Assembly: GCA_947628235.1 (NCBI GenBank)
Contig: CANQZC010000003.1
Coordinates: 49,260-113,259 of the forward strand
Source of the DNA: an uncultured Bacilli bacterium
GTDB taxonomy: Bacteria; Bacillota_I; Bacilli_A; RF39; UBA660
Direction: 5' to 3'
DNA length: 64,000 nt
Below are positions 38,061-48,176 of the stretch, piece by piece. Under the pieces are notes generated by a model. The model made no database searches. It saw only the letters and a program-made list of their open reading frames with translations, and had not been told where the DNA came from. Each line of letters opens with the position of its first letter. Position 1 is the stretch's first letter. A program made the position numbers and the translations under genes.

Positions 38061-39164
38061 CATAATACTCCAATGTCACCATTGGTATAGACTATTTCTT
38101 ACTAGATTAATAATAATCTAGCACGTCCGTTTCCACCTATGTATCAATAATAGATGTACTCTCTTTCGAGATAGTCGTTACAGGTTTCTTAATGGATATG
38201 TGAGATTATCTTGATGATGAATTTCACCTAGATTAATTCTCCGAATATTTTCTTCTGAATATCCAACTTCTTGGGCAATTTCTTTATTAGATAATTCAGT
38301 AGTTTGTAATAAATTAATGGCTTTTATTGCTTTAGGATAAATATTTTTTCTAATTGGATAACTAGGATATAAACCTTTTCTTAAAGTTCCTTGATTTATT
38401 TTTTTAACAGTTGAATAACCTAAGTTTAATTGTTTAGCAATTTCAGTTAATTTTAAATTACTGTTAATTAATAAATCTATTAAATCATCATATTCTTCAT
38501 CTTTTTTATAATATTGACAAAGAGGATAAGTTTCATTTTCATCTCTAAAATAAACTCCATGATTAATACTTGAAATAAAGCTCGCACTAATATTAAACTT
38601 TTTTTCAATATCGTAAAAAGATTCTTTATTTTTTATCATCCTTTTTACTTCTTGAAGTTCATCTGAAGAAAGAACACTACTATGATTTTGTGCGCCTCCT
38701 CCATCATTACTATTATATCCTTTGCCAGTATCTCTAAAAGATTGATAATATTTAATCCAATATTGTTCTCTTTCATTTGCTATTTCTCTGTCATTACTAT
38801 AAATTGTTTCTAACACTTCTATAGTAAAATTTTCTATGCCATATTCTCTAATTTTTTTATGAATTAAATCATTATAAGAACAACTATTAGGATTAAAAGA
38901 AGTAGAAAGATGTTCCCGTTTTCTTCTTTCAAAATTGTTTGTTTGTCCTATATAACAATGACCATTAATATTATTCGTATATTTATATATATAAAACATA
39001 TCCATTAAGCCTTCCCACGAGATTGACTCACCACAGAAGGGATATAAAAAATATCCTTCTATATTATATGAGTTTTCCTCGTTAGCAATTATTATTTTTT
39101 GCCCTCAAATAATAATTACCCCGCTGATAAACGGAAAAGACGTGTACGGGCAAGTTTTTTGTTT
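38061..39164 (-). ncRNA. Group I intron in DNA polymerase III alpha gene
   Basis: 1104 bases. Exon 1 ends GGGGT, intron ends G, and the exon end GGGU can pair with GCCC 14-17 bases into the intron (P1 with the usual U-G). On the - strand the P7 halves GACTAT and AAGAAATAGTC are visible. The spliced frame is continuous (3834 bases, 1277 residues). It holds a GIY-YIG endonuclease gene. The core resembles the introns at 49572-50777, 57402-57651 and 57886-59056. Confidence 0.9.
38178..39005 (-). CDS. GIY-YIG homing endonuclease in polymerase intron
   Basis: 275 residues, ATG with GGAAGG upstream. GIY-YIG nuclease at residues 4-95 (FYIYKYTNNINGHCYIGQT; conserved R and E in NFERRKREH and EREQYWIKYY), followed by three short helix-turn-helix modules of the NUMOD type (YDIEKKFNISASFISSIN, LTEIAKQLNLGYSTVKKIN, LSNKEIAQEVGYSEENIRRI) that would read the DNA target. 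It would cut intronless polymerase alleles and so spread the intron. Not needed for phage growth as far as known. Confidence 0.92.
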   Translation of the reverse strand: MDMFYIYKYTNNINGHCYIGQTNNFERRKREHLSTSFNPNSCSYNDLIHKKIREYGIENFTIEVLETIYSNDREIANEREQYWIKYYQSFRDTGKGYNSNDGGGAQNHSSVLSSDELQEVKRMIKNKESFYDIEKKFNISASFISSINHGVYFRDENETYPLCQYYKKDEEYDDLIDLLINSNLKLTEIAKQLNLGYSTVKKINQGTLRKGLYPSYPIRKNIYPKAIKAINLLQTTELSNKEIAQEVGYSEENIRRINLGEIHHQDNLTYPLRNL

Positions 39165-41652
39165 ACCCCAGTTGCGGTAAAATCGCAGTTTTCCAGACAT
39201 AAGCTCCAAGATTTTCTGAGGCTGCTTTTTCAATAACTTTTTGATGTAATTCTTCGATACGATCCATTTGCTTTTTACCAACAATTTTTCTTGTATCGTT
39301 GGCTTCTGCTAATGTAAATCCGCAAATATCTTTATCCATAAGAATTAACATCAAATCTTCCTGTTGCGCGGGAGCCGCGTAAGATGGAAGATAATATTTT
39401 TCAAGAACTTTTTGTTCTTCTTGTGTTAATCCCCAATTTTCCATTTCAATATACCATCTTTGCATATCTTCTTTCATACGCTTATATCTTTCAGATGGCG
39501 TTTCTCCACCTTTTTCAACAGCCATTAGCCGCATTATACTATTACAGTTAGCCATTTCCAAAGGGGTCGTTGGCCGCAATAATTTAATTGTTTGGCCACC
39601 TACTTGAGAATCAAATTGGAAACATTTAAGAACTGTTCCACTATGTAAACTTTCCCACAACCTATTATCTTCTATTGGAAGAATATCTGGATGAAGATAT
39701 TTATTATATAACTCTCTTAAAGTTAAATCTTGTTCCACTTCTCCATGCTCTTGAAGTAAGGTTAGACATTGAGCAATTACATCTTGAACTTCTGTTACCA
39801 AGAAATCCATTTTAACATCTCCACAATATTCTGCATCGTGAAGTGAATATTGTGTTGTAATTGCTCCGCTTGTTGCTTTCATAAAACAAGCTGTTTCATA
39901 TGGATTATCATTATCATAAAAATTGACTCCGCTTGCATGGATACCTCTATGACAAATTAGTCCTTCAATATTTTCAATAATATTTAATAATCCCGGATAT
40001 TTTTTAACTTCATTCACAAAATTTTTAACTGGTTTCCTATCTTTTTCTTTATTACCATATACAACATCTTTAATAGGCCAGAGAAATCCTCTTTCTACTG
40101 GAATCATACTTGTCATATATTGCGCAACATCATTGTCAATACCATTGGTAAATTCTGGACTACGATAACCTCTACAGGCTGTAATAATTGCAGATCGAGT
40201 GGTTTCAGTTCCATAAGTACAAACTTGAATACAACCTAACTGACCACGCTCTTCTCTAATACGACTAAAAATTTCTTCTCGTTTACTTGGACATATATCT
40301 ATATCAATATCTCCAAGTTCTATACGATCTTTATTACTATAACGCCAATAGGGAAGATCATGTACTATTGGATCAAGTTGAGTAATTCCCAGCAGATAAT
40401 GATTTAATCCAGAACAAGCACTGCCTCTACCAGCCCCAATCGTACTGCCAACTTCCCAAAACATATTAATATAATGTTGTAAGAAAATAGGATAACTAAA
40501 CAAACAAGTTTCTAATTTATCCCCAATAACCTTTTGAATATCCGCTTCTTCTTCTAATCTACTTAAATAAACTTTATTATAAAGATCAAGTTCCTTTAAC
40601 CGATTTAGACAATAGTTAACCCAATACCGCTCTTGCTCATTTCCTTCCTCCAAGAGATAAGTAAGAGTTGGGTACTTTTCTTTTATATTTTTTTCTGCGG
40701 GCGCCGGTGGAAAATATTTGACCTCTACTTGCGGCACTTGTTGCTTATGTGCTAAACTATAATCTTGGAGTTTATCATAAATTTCATGAGTGTTTTTCTC
40801 TAACTCATAATAATCTAATCCAGTATCTTTAAGATTTTCAATTACTTCTTCTGTAGTTTGAAGATAAGCGTGAGTATAAAACTCATCCACTTCTCTTTCA
40901 CCATTTTTACTATTAAGATAGGCTTTATGAATTTCTCTATCTTCTTTTTTAAGATAATGTGCATCTGTTGTTACAATTATTTTTAAATTAAAATAATCTG
41001 CTAATGATGACATTTTTTGATTAACAATTATTTGTTCTTTACTGGTTGCCGGTTGTACTTCAAGATAAAAATTATCTTTTCCAAATACATCTATACAAAA
41101 TTTGATATGATCTATCAATCTTTTATTATATTCTTTTTTAGAGATTATATCGCCAACTGTATCAGCTTTATGCATCTCTAAAATACAATAATCAACCTCT
41201 GAACCTAGACATGCGGAAGACCCTATTAAATGCCCTTGTCCATATTTTTCTACAGCCTCCCGCAACTCTGCTTTCAATGTTGGAACTCGTTCCATGCCAC
41301 GATCATAATAAGAGTTCATCCACGCAATAGAAGAGAGTTCTCTTAACATTTTATGACCAATTAAATCCGTAGCTAATAAGATAAAATGAAAATACTTTTG
41401 ATTTTTATCTCTGGTATCCGTGAGATATATTTCATTTCCGCGCCCAATTTTAAATTCTGGGTCTTTTTCTTTCCATTCTTTAATTAACTTATCAATTTCT
41501 ACATGAGAACCAAGTGCTTCATGATCTGTAATACAAATTCCTTTTAATCCAATTTCATGTGCATATTCTATAAGTTTTTTAGGTGTATTTATTGAATCAA
41601 GCAAACGAAGATTCGAGTAGTGAGTATGTGAATGCACCTCAAAACGTCCCAC
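39165..41652 (-). CDS. dnaE: DNA polymerase III alpha subunit, exon 1
   Basis: 829 codons from a GTG start behind AAAGGGTGG; with exon 2 it gives 1277 residues, a normal DnaE length. Replicative polymerase of the phage. N-terminal PHP domain (VHSHTHYSNLRLLDS, GICITDHEA) with metal ligands kept; then the palm with the catalytic pair in LGDIDIDICPSKRE and the third aspartate in GDVKMDFLV; then TRKIVGKKQMDRI of the fingers. No exonuclease insertion, so DnaE-type rather than PolC-type. A TTGACA-17-TATAAT promoter lies upstream, and the gene leads the polymerase, gmk-like, nrdDG run. Confidence 0.95.
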
Positions 41653-41704
41653 TAATTATCACCACCCTTTCTTTTAAATATGCTCTAAAGATACCATTAT
41701 TTAT

Positions 41705-41733
41705 ATTATATCATATTATACATTTATTGTCAA
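41705..41733 (-). promoter_or_regulatory. Sigma-A-type promoter of polymerase operon
   Basis: Perfect TTGACA, 17-base spacer ending TATGA, perfect TATAAT on the - strand, between recJ and the polymerase alpha gene; -10 to start codon is about 53 bases. Confidence 0.92.
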
Positions 41734-41739
41734 GAATGG

Positions 41740-43485
41740 TTAAAATACCCAATCTTCTTTAAGTTCATAATCATCAATAATAATTTGCGGTGTTACGTTT
41801 CCATTCCATTCATTTAAATTACAACTACCTATAATAGTTAATATCTTATTATCTTTACTAAATTCTTCATACTCTTCTTCAGAAGATTTAAATTTCATTA
41901 AATCTACGCCGTTTTTAAGGCTAATTTTAATTGTAGGATGTTTATCTGGAGATAATAGCTGAATATTCTGCCCGCGTAATGGAATATCCTTAACTACTAC
42001 TGTAGCTTTAGGAATATCTTGTCCCCAATATTTATCCATACCAGCAATAGTTTTAACTATCTCTCCAAACTGATCTTGTGTTTTCCATACATAATCAACC
42101 CAATATACTGGTTCTTTAGAGACATCTTTATATTTTTCATTTGTATCTTTAATAAAATCATCAAGTTTACTATCTGGTATTGAAATTCCAAAAGCGGAAT
42201 GATGACCCTGTGCATATTCAATAAGACCTGTATCTTCACAGAGCTGCCGCATATCTTCAATTTCAGATTTGCTATAGTTTCTAGCAGAGCCCCGCCAATA
42301 ATATTCTTTATCATCTTCTGTTTTACTACGAGTAAGTACCATACAAGGTCTTTGATAATTAGCTTGAATTTTATTTGCGGCAAGCCCCGCAAGATTTTTT
42401 TCTACTTGCCCAGGTTCGCATAAACAGATAATAATACCATTATCTAACAAATCTTCATTTTTAATTTTATCTTCTAAGAGATGCATAGAACTATCTTGTA
42501 GCTTTGTTTGACGTGCTTTGATATTTGTAATAATTCTAACTGCTTCTTCTACTCTTGGAACATATTCTCCCTTATGTCCACGTTTACCAGATTCAATTTT
42601 TTCAAAAGCGTCTGGAATTAACATTGATTTAAAAATTAATTCCTTTTCGTTCATTGTTCCAGAACGAACTGCCGCGTTAATAAAAGGAGTTACATACCAT
42701 GCTATTGAATTATAATTTACGCCACCCATTTTATTAATAGAAAAACTATTTTTATCTACCATATTATAAAAGAATGGATTGGTAATATGATGTAAACCTT
42801 TATTAATAATATATCGTGTTTCTAAGCTGCGGTAGTCCATCATATCGCTTAGATTTCCAAGAGCAGCTAAATCTATAAAATCATCCGCATAGTTAAAATC
42901 GTTATTGACATCCATTGCTTGACAGAAACGATATACAATTCCTGCACCGCTAAATGACTTATTTTTATAATTATCACTTAGTTGATTATTAACAATAATA
43001 GTACCATGAGAATGGCTTGCGTGCGGCGCTTCATGGTGATCTAAAATAACAACTACTTGACCTCTATTAAATAGTTGTTCGTGATACTCATAATCATTAC
43101 TTCCCGCATCCGGAATTATTACAACAGGAGAAGTTAAATTATCTACCATATCAGCTAATCCATGTTGTTTACCATCATGTAGATAATAATGAATTTTTTC
43201 CCTTGGATAATCCGGAAAGGCTTTACGAATATAGTTAATAAATATTGCGGCAGACGTAAAACCATCCGCATCACTATCAACAATTACATCCATATCCCAT
43301 TGTTGAGATATTGCATCTTCAACAATAGCAACTGCCGCGTTAATACCATCAAGATTTTTCCATTGATCTTGGTCATCGTATTGTGCGGCAATCCATTCTT
43401 TTACAGATTCTACTCCACGACTTAAAAGAATTTGTTCTATTGTATCTTTAGATAACTCCTTATCTGTATATAATTGATATTTCAT
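41740..43485 (-). CDS. recJ: RecJ-like single-strand DNA exonuclease
   Basis: 581 residues, ATG behind GGTGGAG. DHH-superfamily 5'-3' single-strand exonuclease used in recombination and repair. Motifs in order: VIVDSDADGFTSA, IIPDAGSNDYE, VVILDHHEAPH (the DHH triad), SGAGIVYRF, then the DHHA1 part with QGHHSAFGISIP and a C-terminal OB domain (IKISLKNGVDLMKFKS). Length matches bacterial RecJ. Located between primase and polymerase in the replication cluster. Confidence 0.94.
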   Translation of the reverse strand: MKYQLYTDKELSKDTIEQILLSRGVESVKEWIAAQYDDQDQWKNLDGINAAVAIVEDAISQQWDMDVIVDSDADGFTSAAIFINYIRKAFPDYPREKIHYYLHDGKQHGLADMVDNLTSPVVIIPDAGSNDYEYHEQLFNRGQVVVILDHHEAPHASHSHGTIIVNNQLSDNYKNKSFSGAGIVYRFCQAMDVNNDFNYADDFIDLAALGNLSDMMDYRSLETRYIINKGLHHITNPFFYNMVDKNSFSINKMGGVNYNSIAWYVTPFINAAVRSGTMNEKELIFKSMLIPDAFEKIESGKRGHKGEYVPRVEEAVRIITNIKARQTKLQDSSMHLLEDKIKNEDLLDNGIIICLCEPGQVEKNLAGLAANKIQANYQRPCMVLTRSKTEDDKEYYWRGSARNYSKSEIEDMRQLCEDTGLIEYAQGHHSAFGISIPDSKLDDFIKDTNEKYKDVSKEPVYWVDYVWKTQDQFGEIVKTIAGMDKYWGQDIPKATVVVKDIPLRGQNIQLLSPDKHPTIKISLKNGVDLMKFKSSEEEYEEFSKDNKILTIIGSCNLNEWNGNVTPQIIIDDYELKEDWVF

Positions 43486-43502
43486 ATATTACTCCACCAA
43501 CC

Positions 43503-44576
43503 TTATATAACTAATCTGTTTTCAAATAAATATTTAAAAGCATCTGGTCCTTGGTCTAATGGAGAATTTTTTTCTTGCAATAATCCATATTTATCAAATA
43601 AAAAACTTATATTTACATCATTTTTATATTTATTCCATATATTTAATAATTTTTTCTTTACTTTCTGAAAGTCATTAGACCCAATTTCAGTAAAATCTTT
43701 ATCAAAACCAATAACAAGCTCTTTGATACCAAGATTTTTTAATAAATTAAATTGATATTTTGACAAGCTACTGCCGCATACTGCAACACATATACTATTA
43801 CACTTGCCATAATAACTAAGATATTGTAGAACAGACTTTTCACTTTCTACAACAATAGCCATTTCCATATCTTTGATATTATCTTTAGCTCTGTCTAATC
43901 CATAAAGATTAAATGCTAGAGGATGACTATATATTAAGTTATGATATTTCCATGGACGATATTTTCCATATACTTCTTGCTCTTGGACAAAAGTTCTAGT
44001 TCTGATTCCAACTAAATTACTATTTTTATCATAGTGTGGAATTAAAACTCCTCCATTCATGGGATCAAACCGTATATCCATGAAATCGCAAGCCTCTTTA
44101 GAGATACCTTCTTGTGCCCAACTATAAATAAATGGATGTGGGAAATTTTCAATTACATTATCATAGATTTTTAATTTAACTTCATTATTTTCTCTATTAA
44201 TCGTTTGTTGATAGATTTGATCTATTTCTTCCCATCGAGTTAAATACTGCCAATCTTCACTTTGATCTATTTTTTTTTGATCTAAAACATATAAATCAAA
44301 AAAACTAACGACAAAGCTAATTGCATCATTTAACTTTAAATGTTCTACTTTACAAACTAATTCAAATATATCAAATGATCCACAGTCTCCAGTATAACAG
44401 TGAAACAATCTTTGTTCATCGTAATAATAAAGTTTATGTGAATCTCCACCATGACAAATAGTTTTACATACTAAATGATTACCATGATCTTGCGGTTCTG
44501 CTCCTAAATAATCTAATATTCTATATATATCTTCAAAATCTAACAAGTCTTTAACATTATCTTTATTATATCCCAT
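43503..44576 (-). CDS. dnaG: DNA primase (DnaG-type)
   Basis: 357 residues from the ATG at 44576 with AGGTGA upstream; a GTG at 44585 overlaps the helicase stop and is an alternative. Makes RNA primers. The N-terminus has a CHC2-like zinc region (CKTICHGGDSHKLYYY, FHCYTGDCGSFDIFELV). The TOPRIM part follows: MAIVVESEKSVLQYL with catalytic Glu, and ELVIGFDKDF with the acidic pair. It lacks the long helicase-binding domain of bacterial DnaG. It directly follows dnaB, its usual partner. Confidence 0.9.
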   Translation of the reverse strand: MGYNKDNVKDLLDFEDIYRILDYLGAEPQDHGNHLVCKTICHGGDSHKLYYYDEQRLFHCYTGDCGSFDIFELVCKVEHLKLNDAISFVVSFFDLYVLDQKKIDQSEDWQYLTRWEEIDQIYQQTINRENNEVKLKIYDNVIENFPHPFIYSWAQEGISKEACDFMDIRFDPMNGGVLIPHYDKNSNLVGIRTRTFVQEQEVYGKYRPWKYHNLIYSHPLAFNLYGLDRAKDNIKDMEMAIVVESEKSVLQYLSYYGKCNSICVAVCGSSLSKYQFNLLKNLGIKELVIGFDKDFTEIGSNDFQKVKKKLLNIWNKYKNDVNISFLFDKYGLLQEKNSPLDQGPDAFKYLFENRLVI

Positions 44577-44581
44577 AGCTA

Positions 44582-46111
44582 TCACCTATATGTATTAGTA
44601 ATCTTTGTTTCTGCTATTGGAATATATTCATAGTTATATGAAGTACAAAATAATGGATCAAATCTACATGTTCCTCGATCTGCCTTCATCCATAAATAAC
44701 ATTTATTATAAGAATTTCCTCTATTTTTATAAATGGACATTTTTACATTTGGCATATCATAACCATTAGTTCCAACAATTTCTTGAAGAGATTCTTGGTC
44801 TTGTTTTGTTACATCCAAAAGAATAGAACCATAGTCAATTTTATCTGCTATTGACTTTGCTCCACGTAATAAGTTTTGATCCGGTATTTCCGCAGTTTTC
44901 CAATCCTGGTTCAGCTGGGTCGCCGAGAAGATGAATATATTAAATTGATTACATAAATTTTTTAAATTAACACTAAATAAAAATAAAATATTATCTTCTC
45001 TTAATTTTACTCCTTTGGAACGAGTTGCGATTTCTTCTAATATTTTAATTGAAGTATGGATATAATCTAAGAAAATATACTGCGTTTTATTTGTTCTAAT
45101 ATTTTTCTTAATAGTGTTCTCTATATCTCTTAAATTAAAATCTGGTAATTCTTCCATATATAATGGAGAACTTTTTAAAATTTCTACTGCTGTATTAACT
45201 CGTTCTTTTTCATCAAATTCAAGCGTTTGTGTCAAAATATGTTCTTCATTAACTCCTGATAAAAATGCAATCGCCATGGTTACTAACTCTTTAATTTCCA
45301 TCTCTGTTGAGATAAATAGAGTTGATTGTTTAATTCCATTATCAATCCATTTTTGATCTTCTAATGAATAGATCTTATCACAAGCAATATAACAAGCATC
45401 TGCCAATAAACTTCTAGTTTTTCCGACACCAGACGCGGCAGACCGCAAATACAATTTCTTTAATCTTGCTCCTCGTGTAACCGTATTAACATATCGTCCA
45501 TATAGGGGAGTTCCCATATCAGGTGCTTCATTTAATTCTTCTAATACATTATCAATAACATCACCAATGACTATTGCGTCATCTGTGAAATTATCTACAA
45601 CTTCTCTACGAATATTTTCTATTCGTTCATCAATGAGATTTGCTAATTCATCTAATGAAGCATTATCTAAAAATTCTTCTTGCCGTTTCTTTTTGGCTGC
45701 ATCTTGAAAGTTATTCACATCATAAATAAAAGATAAATCTAATCCAATAGCCGCATATTCTCTTAATAATGTCATCTTTTTAACACGACTACAATAATAT
45801 GAAAAATTATCAGGTTCCGCATTTTTAATTGCTTCTGCGAGCCACTCTGCTCCATTTTCTACTTTATATCTAGCATAGTCTTGTTCATAATTTTGAAGAT
45901 ATGTTTCTATTTCTTTAATAGTTAAATGATCTACACCCATTTGATGCAAATTAAATATTGCCCCAAATACAATTCTATGAAATTCATTTGGGAAATCTCT
46001 TTCAGAAAATAAATACTGATCTCCTGCTTGATCTATCAAAGTTGGTTGCTTAAACATACAACCAATTATTTGAAGAGTCGAAGGAAAATCAACATAATTA
46101 GCTTTTGCCAA
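44582..46111 (-). CDS. dnaB: Replicative DNA helicase (DnaB-type)
   Basis: 509 residues from a TTG start behind a perfect AGGAGG. Hexameric 5'-3' helicase at the fork. N-terminal helical domain (STLQIIGCMFKQPTLID, DFPNEFHRIVFGAIFNLH), a linker helix, then the RecA-like ATPase: Walker A SAASGVGKTRS, a helix-strand TLFISTEMEIKELVTMAI, Walker B QYIFLDYIHTS, and the SATQLNQDW motif that contacts nucleotide. The primase gene follows with overlapping codons. Confidence 0.94.
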   Translation of the reverse strand: MAKANYVDFPSTLQIIGCMFKQPTLIDQAGDQYLFSERDFPNEFHRIVFGAIFNLHQMGVDHLTIKEIETYLQNYEQDYARYKVENGAEWLAEAIKNAEPDNFSYYCSRVKKMTLLREYAAIGLDLSFIYDVNNFQDAAKKKRQEEFLDNASLDELANLIDERIENIRREVVDNFTDDAIVIGDVIDNVLEELNEAPDMGTPLYGRYVNTVTRGARLKKLYLRSAASGVGKTRSLLADACYIACDKIYSLEDQKWIDNGIKQSTLFISTEMEIKELVTMAIAFLSGVNEEHILTQTLEFDEKERVNTAVEILKSSPLYMEELPDFNLRDIENTIKKNIRTNKTQYIFLDYIHTSIKILEEIATRSKGVKLREDNILFLFSVNLKNLCNQFNIFIFSATQLNQDWKTAEIPDQNLLRGAKSIADKIDYGSILLDVTKQDQESLQEIVGTNGYDMPNVKMSIYKNRGNSYNKCYLWMKADRGTCRFDPLFCTSYNYEYIPIAETKITNTYR

Positions 46112-46119
46112 TATTCCTC

Positions 46120-46611
46120 CTATCTCTTCATTGGAATTAATTTAATTCCTCGCGGACGTCCAATAGGCTTAGGATGTATCACATAAGTTCTTTCTTTTGG
46201 CTCTGTATAATCTATAGTTTTATTATATATATTAATTTGTTCTAACTGTGCATAATAATCTGCGGCGTCTTGATAAATAAATGGAACAATTCCAATACCG
46301 CCTTTTGCTCTACTAGGATCACTGTTCTTTACATCATACCAATAACATAACGCCCTATATATGCCAACAATACTATAATTATTTTCTGTTGTGTATTTTT
46401 TAATTTGTGCGGCAATGCGGTTCTGGTTAAATGAATCTCCAAGCAACCGCCGCATTTTTTCATATATTTTTTCTTTAACTATTTCATTCTTATTAACTTT
46501 TTCAAAACAATCAATATGATAATATCTATTTTTGAAATGTTTGTTAGGAATTTCATCCTTCATAAACATCTGTCCACAGACAGGACATTTTACTTGACCT
46601 TTCTTTGGCAT
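46120..46611 (-). CDS. Zinc-finger replication-associated protein
   Basis: 163 residues from the ATG at 46611 with AAAAGAGG upstream; the frame reaches 46668 but the promoter lies there. A CX2C...HX2C zinc finger (CPVCGQMF, YYHIDCFE) is followed by helices and a basic C-terminus (HPKPIGRPRGIKLIP). It sits 8 bases before dnaB and begins that operon, so a helicase loader or DNA-binding accessory is possible but not shown by any motif. Confidence 0.65.
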   Translation of the reverse strand: MPKKGQVKCPVCGQMFMKDEIPNKHFKNRYYHIDCFEKVNKNEIVKEKIYEKMRRLLGDSFNQNRIAAQIKKYTTENNYSIVGIYRALCYWYDVKNSDPSRAKGGIGIVPFIYQDAADYYAQLEQINIYNKTIDYTEPKERTYVIHPKPIGRPRGIKLIPMKR

Positions 46612-46639
46612 TAGACCTCTTTTCACTATAATTCTATTA

Positions 46640-46668
46640 ATTATAGCATAAATTTTTCTTTCGATCAA
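46640..46668 (-). promoter_or_regulatory. Sigma-A-type promoter of helicase operon
   Basis: TTGATC, 17-base spacer, TATAAT on the - strand, directly after the terminator at 46671-46703. First gene downstream is the zinc-finger protein at 46611. Confidence 0.85.
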
Positions 46669-46670
46669 GT

Positions 46671-46703
46671 TAAAAAGAAAGCCCCTTAAAAACTAAGGGG
46701 CTT
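46671..46703 (-). terminator. Terminator after Sak4-like gene
   Basis: 10-bp perfect stem AAGCCCCTTA/TAAGGGGCTT with a 5-base loop, followed on the - strand by a T-rich run. Confidence 0.9.
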
Positions 46704-46718
46704 ATCCTTCGTTTATAT

Positions 46719-47639
46719 TTAAATACCGTTACCGACTTCATCTGTTAGATCAGAAACAATCAAATCTAACTGTTCAGCCTGATCTCTGGTCATTTCGCTT
46801 ACTAGTTTACCTTTACCAAGATATTTGCCCACAATTTGATTGATACGGGGTGCCCAACGAGAACCAAATTCATCACCAGCAGCTTCTTTAAGCTGACTAA
46901 TTAGATTATTGAATGTATCCATTAGAACGTCAAAATCTAATTCTTCTGTTTGGTCATGGGCGGAAGTGCGGGAGTTTGTTACATACTGTCCACCAGTCTC
47001 CTCTGCTTCCTTATCAATCGCATCTGTAATAGCTTGTACAAGATTATCATAAGAGAAATCAATAAAGGTTGGGGTATACTTGAATCTAGACCCTGCGATA
47101 AACCGAGGCGTCCCCCGCATATAAAGGATAGTACGGACAGTTCCATCTTCCTCTTGGTAAGGATGGGCATATCCAATAACGTCACTCATACGATCTACAA
47201 TAAGACGAGGACGATTAGATAGTGTAGGAACAATTTGATTGAACTCTTCACCATTTTCATCCTTAAAAGTCTTATCTTGTGAATGACTAATAAGAATTAA
47301 ACCATAGCCCATTTGCGGAATGCGGCGAAGTGATTCATCAAATTCTTTAGAAGCGAGATTATATCCTTTACCATATCCAATATCTGCAATGGAGGAAACA
47401 TCATTTTGATTACAAATATATTTTTCACAAAGATCATAAGCAATATCAACTGTATCAATTACGATATTAGAATATTGTTCATGTGCTTCTGGTGTATCAA
47501 GCTGCTTAAGAACTTTTCTAAATTCTCCCCATGTTTTAATAGGTTGCGCCATAATACCGGGAATAGTTAAATAACCAATTTCAAAAGCTAGAAGAAGCGT
47601 ATTGGGAAACTTAGAAGCGATTGTTGTCTTTCCAGTCTT
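46719..47639 (-). CDS. Sak4-like RecA-fold recombinase, exon 2
   Basis: 306 codons. Spliced to exon 1 it restores the Walker A motif YGEPKTGKTT, with K-T-G-K-T-T on this exon. The Walker B region is NIVIDTVDIAYDL, and a HSQDKTF sensor-like segment follows. The C-terminal 100 residues are charged and helical. Full product 335 residues. See exon 1. Confidence 0.88.
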   Translation of the reverse strand, partial: KTGKTTIASKFPNTLLLAFEIGYLTIPGIMAQPIKTWGEFRKVLKQLDTPEAHEQYSNIVIDTVDIAYDLCEKYICNQNDVSSIADIGYGKGYNLASKEFDESLRRIPQMGYGLILISHSQDKTFKDENGEEFNQIVPTLSNRPRLIVDRMSDVIGYAHPYQEEDGTVRTILYMRGTPRFIAGSRFKYTPTFIDFSYDNLVQAITDAIDKEAEETGGQYVTNSRTSAHDQTEELDFDVLMDTFNNLISQLKEAAGDEFGSRWAPRINQIVGKYLGKGKLVSEMTRDQAEQLDLIVSDLTDEVGNGI

Positions 47640-48071
47640 CACATTGTTATCCTATAGGCTTTTTATCCTATAGTTCTTACAGTTTCCTGTAAGGTCAGCA
47701 TATATTATCATCTATTAAATATAACTTAATAGAGTCCCTGACTCGTGGATTTATTATATTCTTGAATTAATTACTGAAAGATATTTGTTATATTTTCTTT
47801 CAAGTTTTGGAGTTTGAATATTATAAATATCAGTTAAAAATTTTAAAGATGGAACGGTAGAAAGTTCTAAACTATTTCCTGCTTGATAAAATTTTATAAT
47901 ATTCTCGTGGTTAACCATTACAGGCAAACATCCTTTTTCTTCAAGGTTCAAAATCTATGCGTTGCGCGTGTTATAATTATTACATTATAACTTCCGCTCG
48001 TGTTAGCAGCTAAGCCTTCACGTTTTTTCAGGGATTTGCTAGTTTAATCACTCAAACTAGGCCCAAATTTT
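47640..48071 (-). ncRNA. Group I intron in Sak4-like gene
   Basis: 432 bases. Exon 1 ends GAGCCT, the intron ends GTG; GCCU pairs with GGGC ten bases into the intron (P1 with U-G). The spliced frame is continuous (1008 bases). The core belongs to the same subtype as the parC intron: both contain on the + strand CTATGCGTTGCG and a TTAGCAG(C/T)TAAGC segment. It holds one 65-codon ORF, likely a remnant. Confidence 0.88.
47754..47951 (-). pseudogene. Short intron ORF, possible endonuclease remnant
   Basis: 65 codons within the Sak4-like gene intron, in the position where sister introns carry endonuclease genes. Basic and helical, with CLPVMVNHENIIKFYQ; no full nuclease motif. Either a decayed homing endonuclease or a chance frame in the intron loop. 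Confidence 0.35.
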
Positions 48072-48158
48072 AGGCTCACCGTAAAACAACACAGTATAGC
48101 CGCACAAATCTTTAGAGACTTCATGCGGCTGAATATTTAAAATATCAATACCAGCCAT
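48072..48158 (-). CDS. Sak4-like RecA-fold recombinase, exon 1
   Basis: 29 codons from an ATG with AAAGGATAAAATATA upstream (residues MAGIDILNIQP to VLFYGEP). Joined to 47639 it gives a 335-residue P-loop ATPase of the Sak4 type, a phage RecA relative that promotes single-strand annealing or strand exchange, often together with the phage SSB. An SSB-like gene lies 18 bases upstream (48177-49115), which supports this role. Too short to be found without recognising the intron. Confidence 0.85.
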
Positions 48159-48176
48159 TATATTTTATCCTTTCAA

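Noticed and set aside
36715..41652. Polymerase alpha as a frameshifted or broken gene
   Set aside because: The two parts join in frame through group I intron signals; catalytic residues are intact.
42057..42392. 111-codon - strand frame inside recJ
   Set aside because: Alternate frame of a well-supported RecJ gene without its own ribosome site or recognisable domain.
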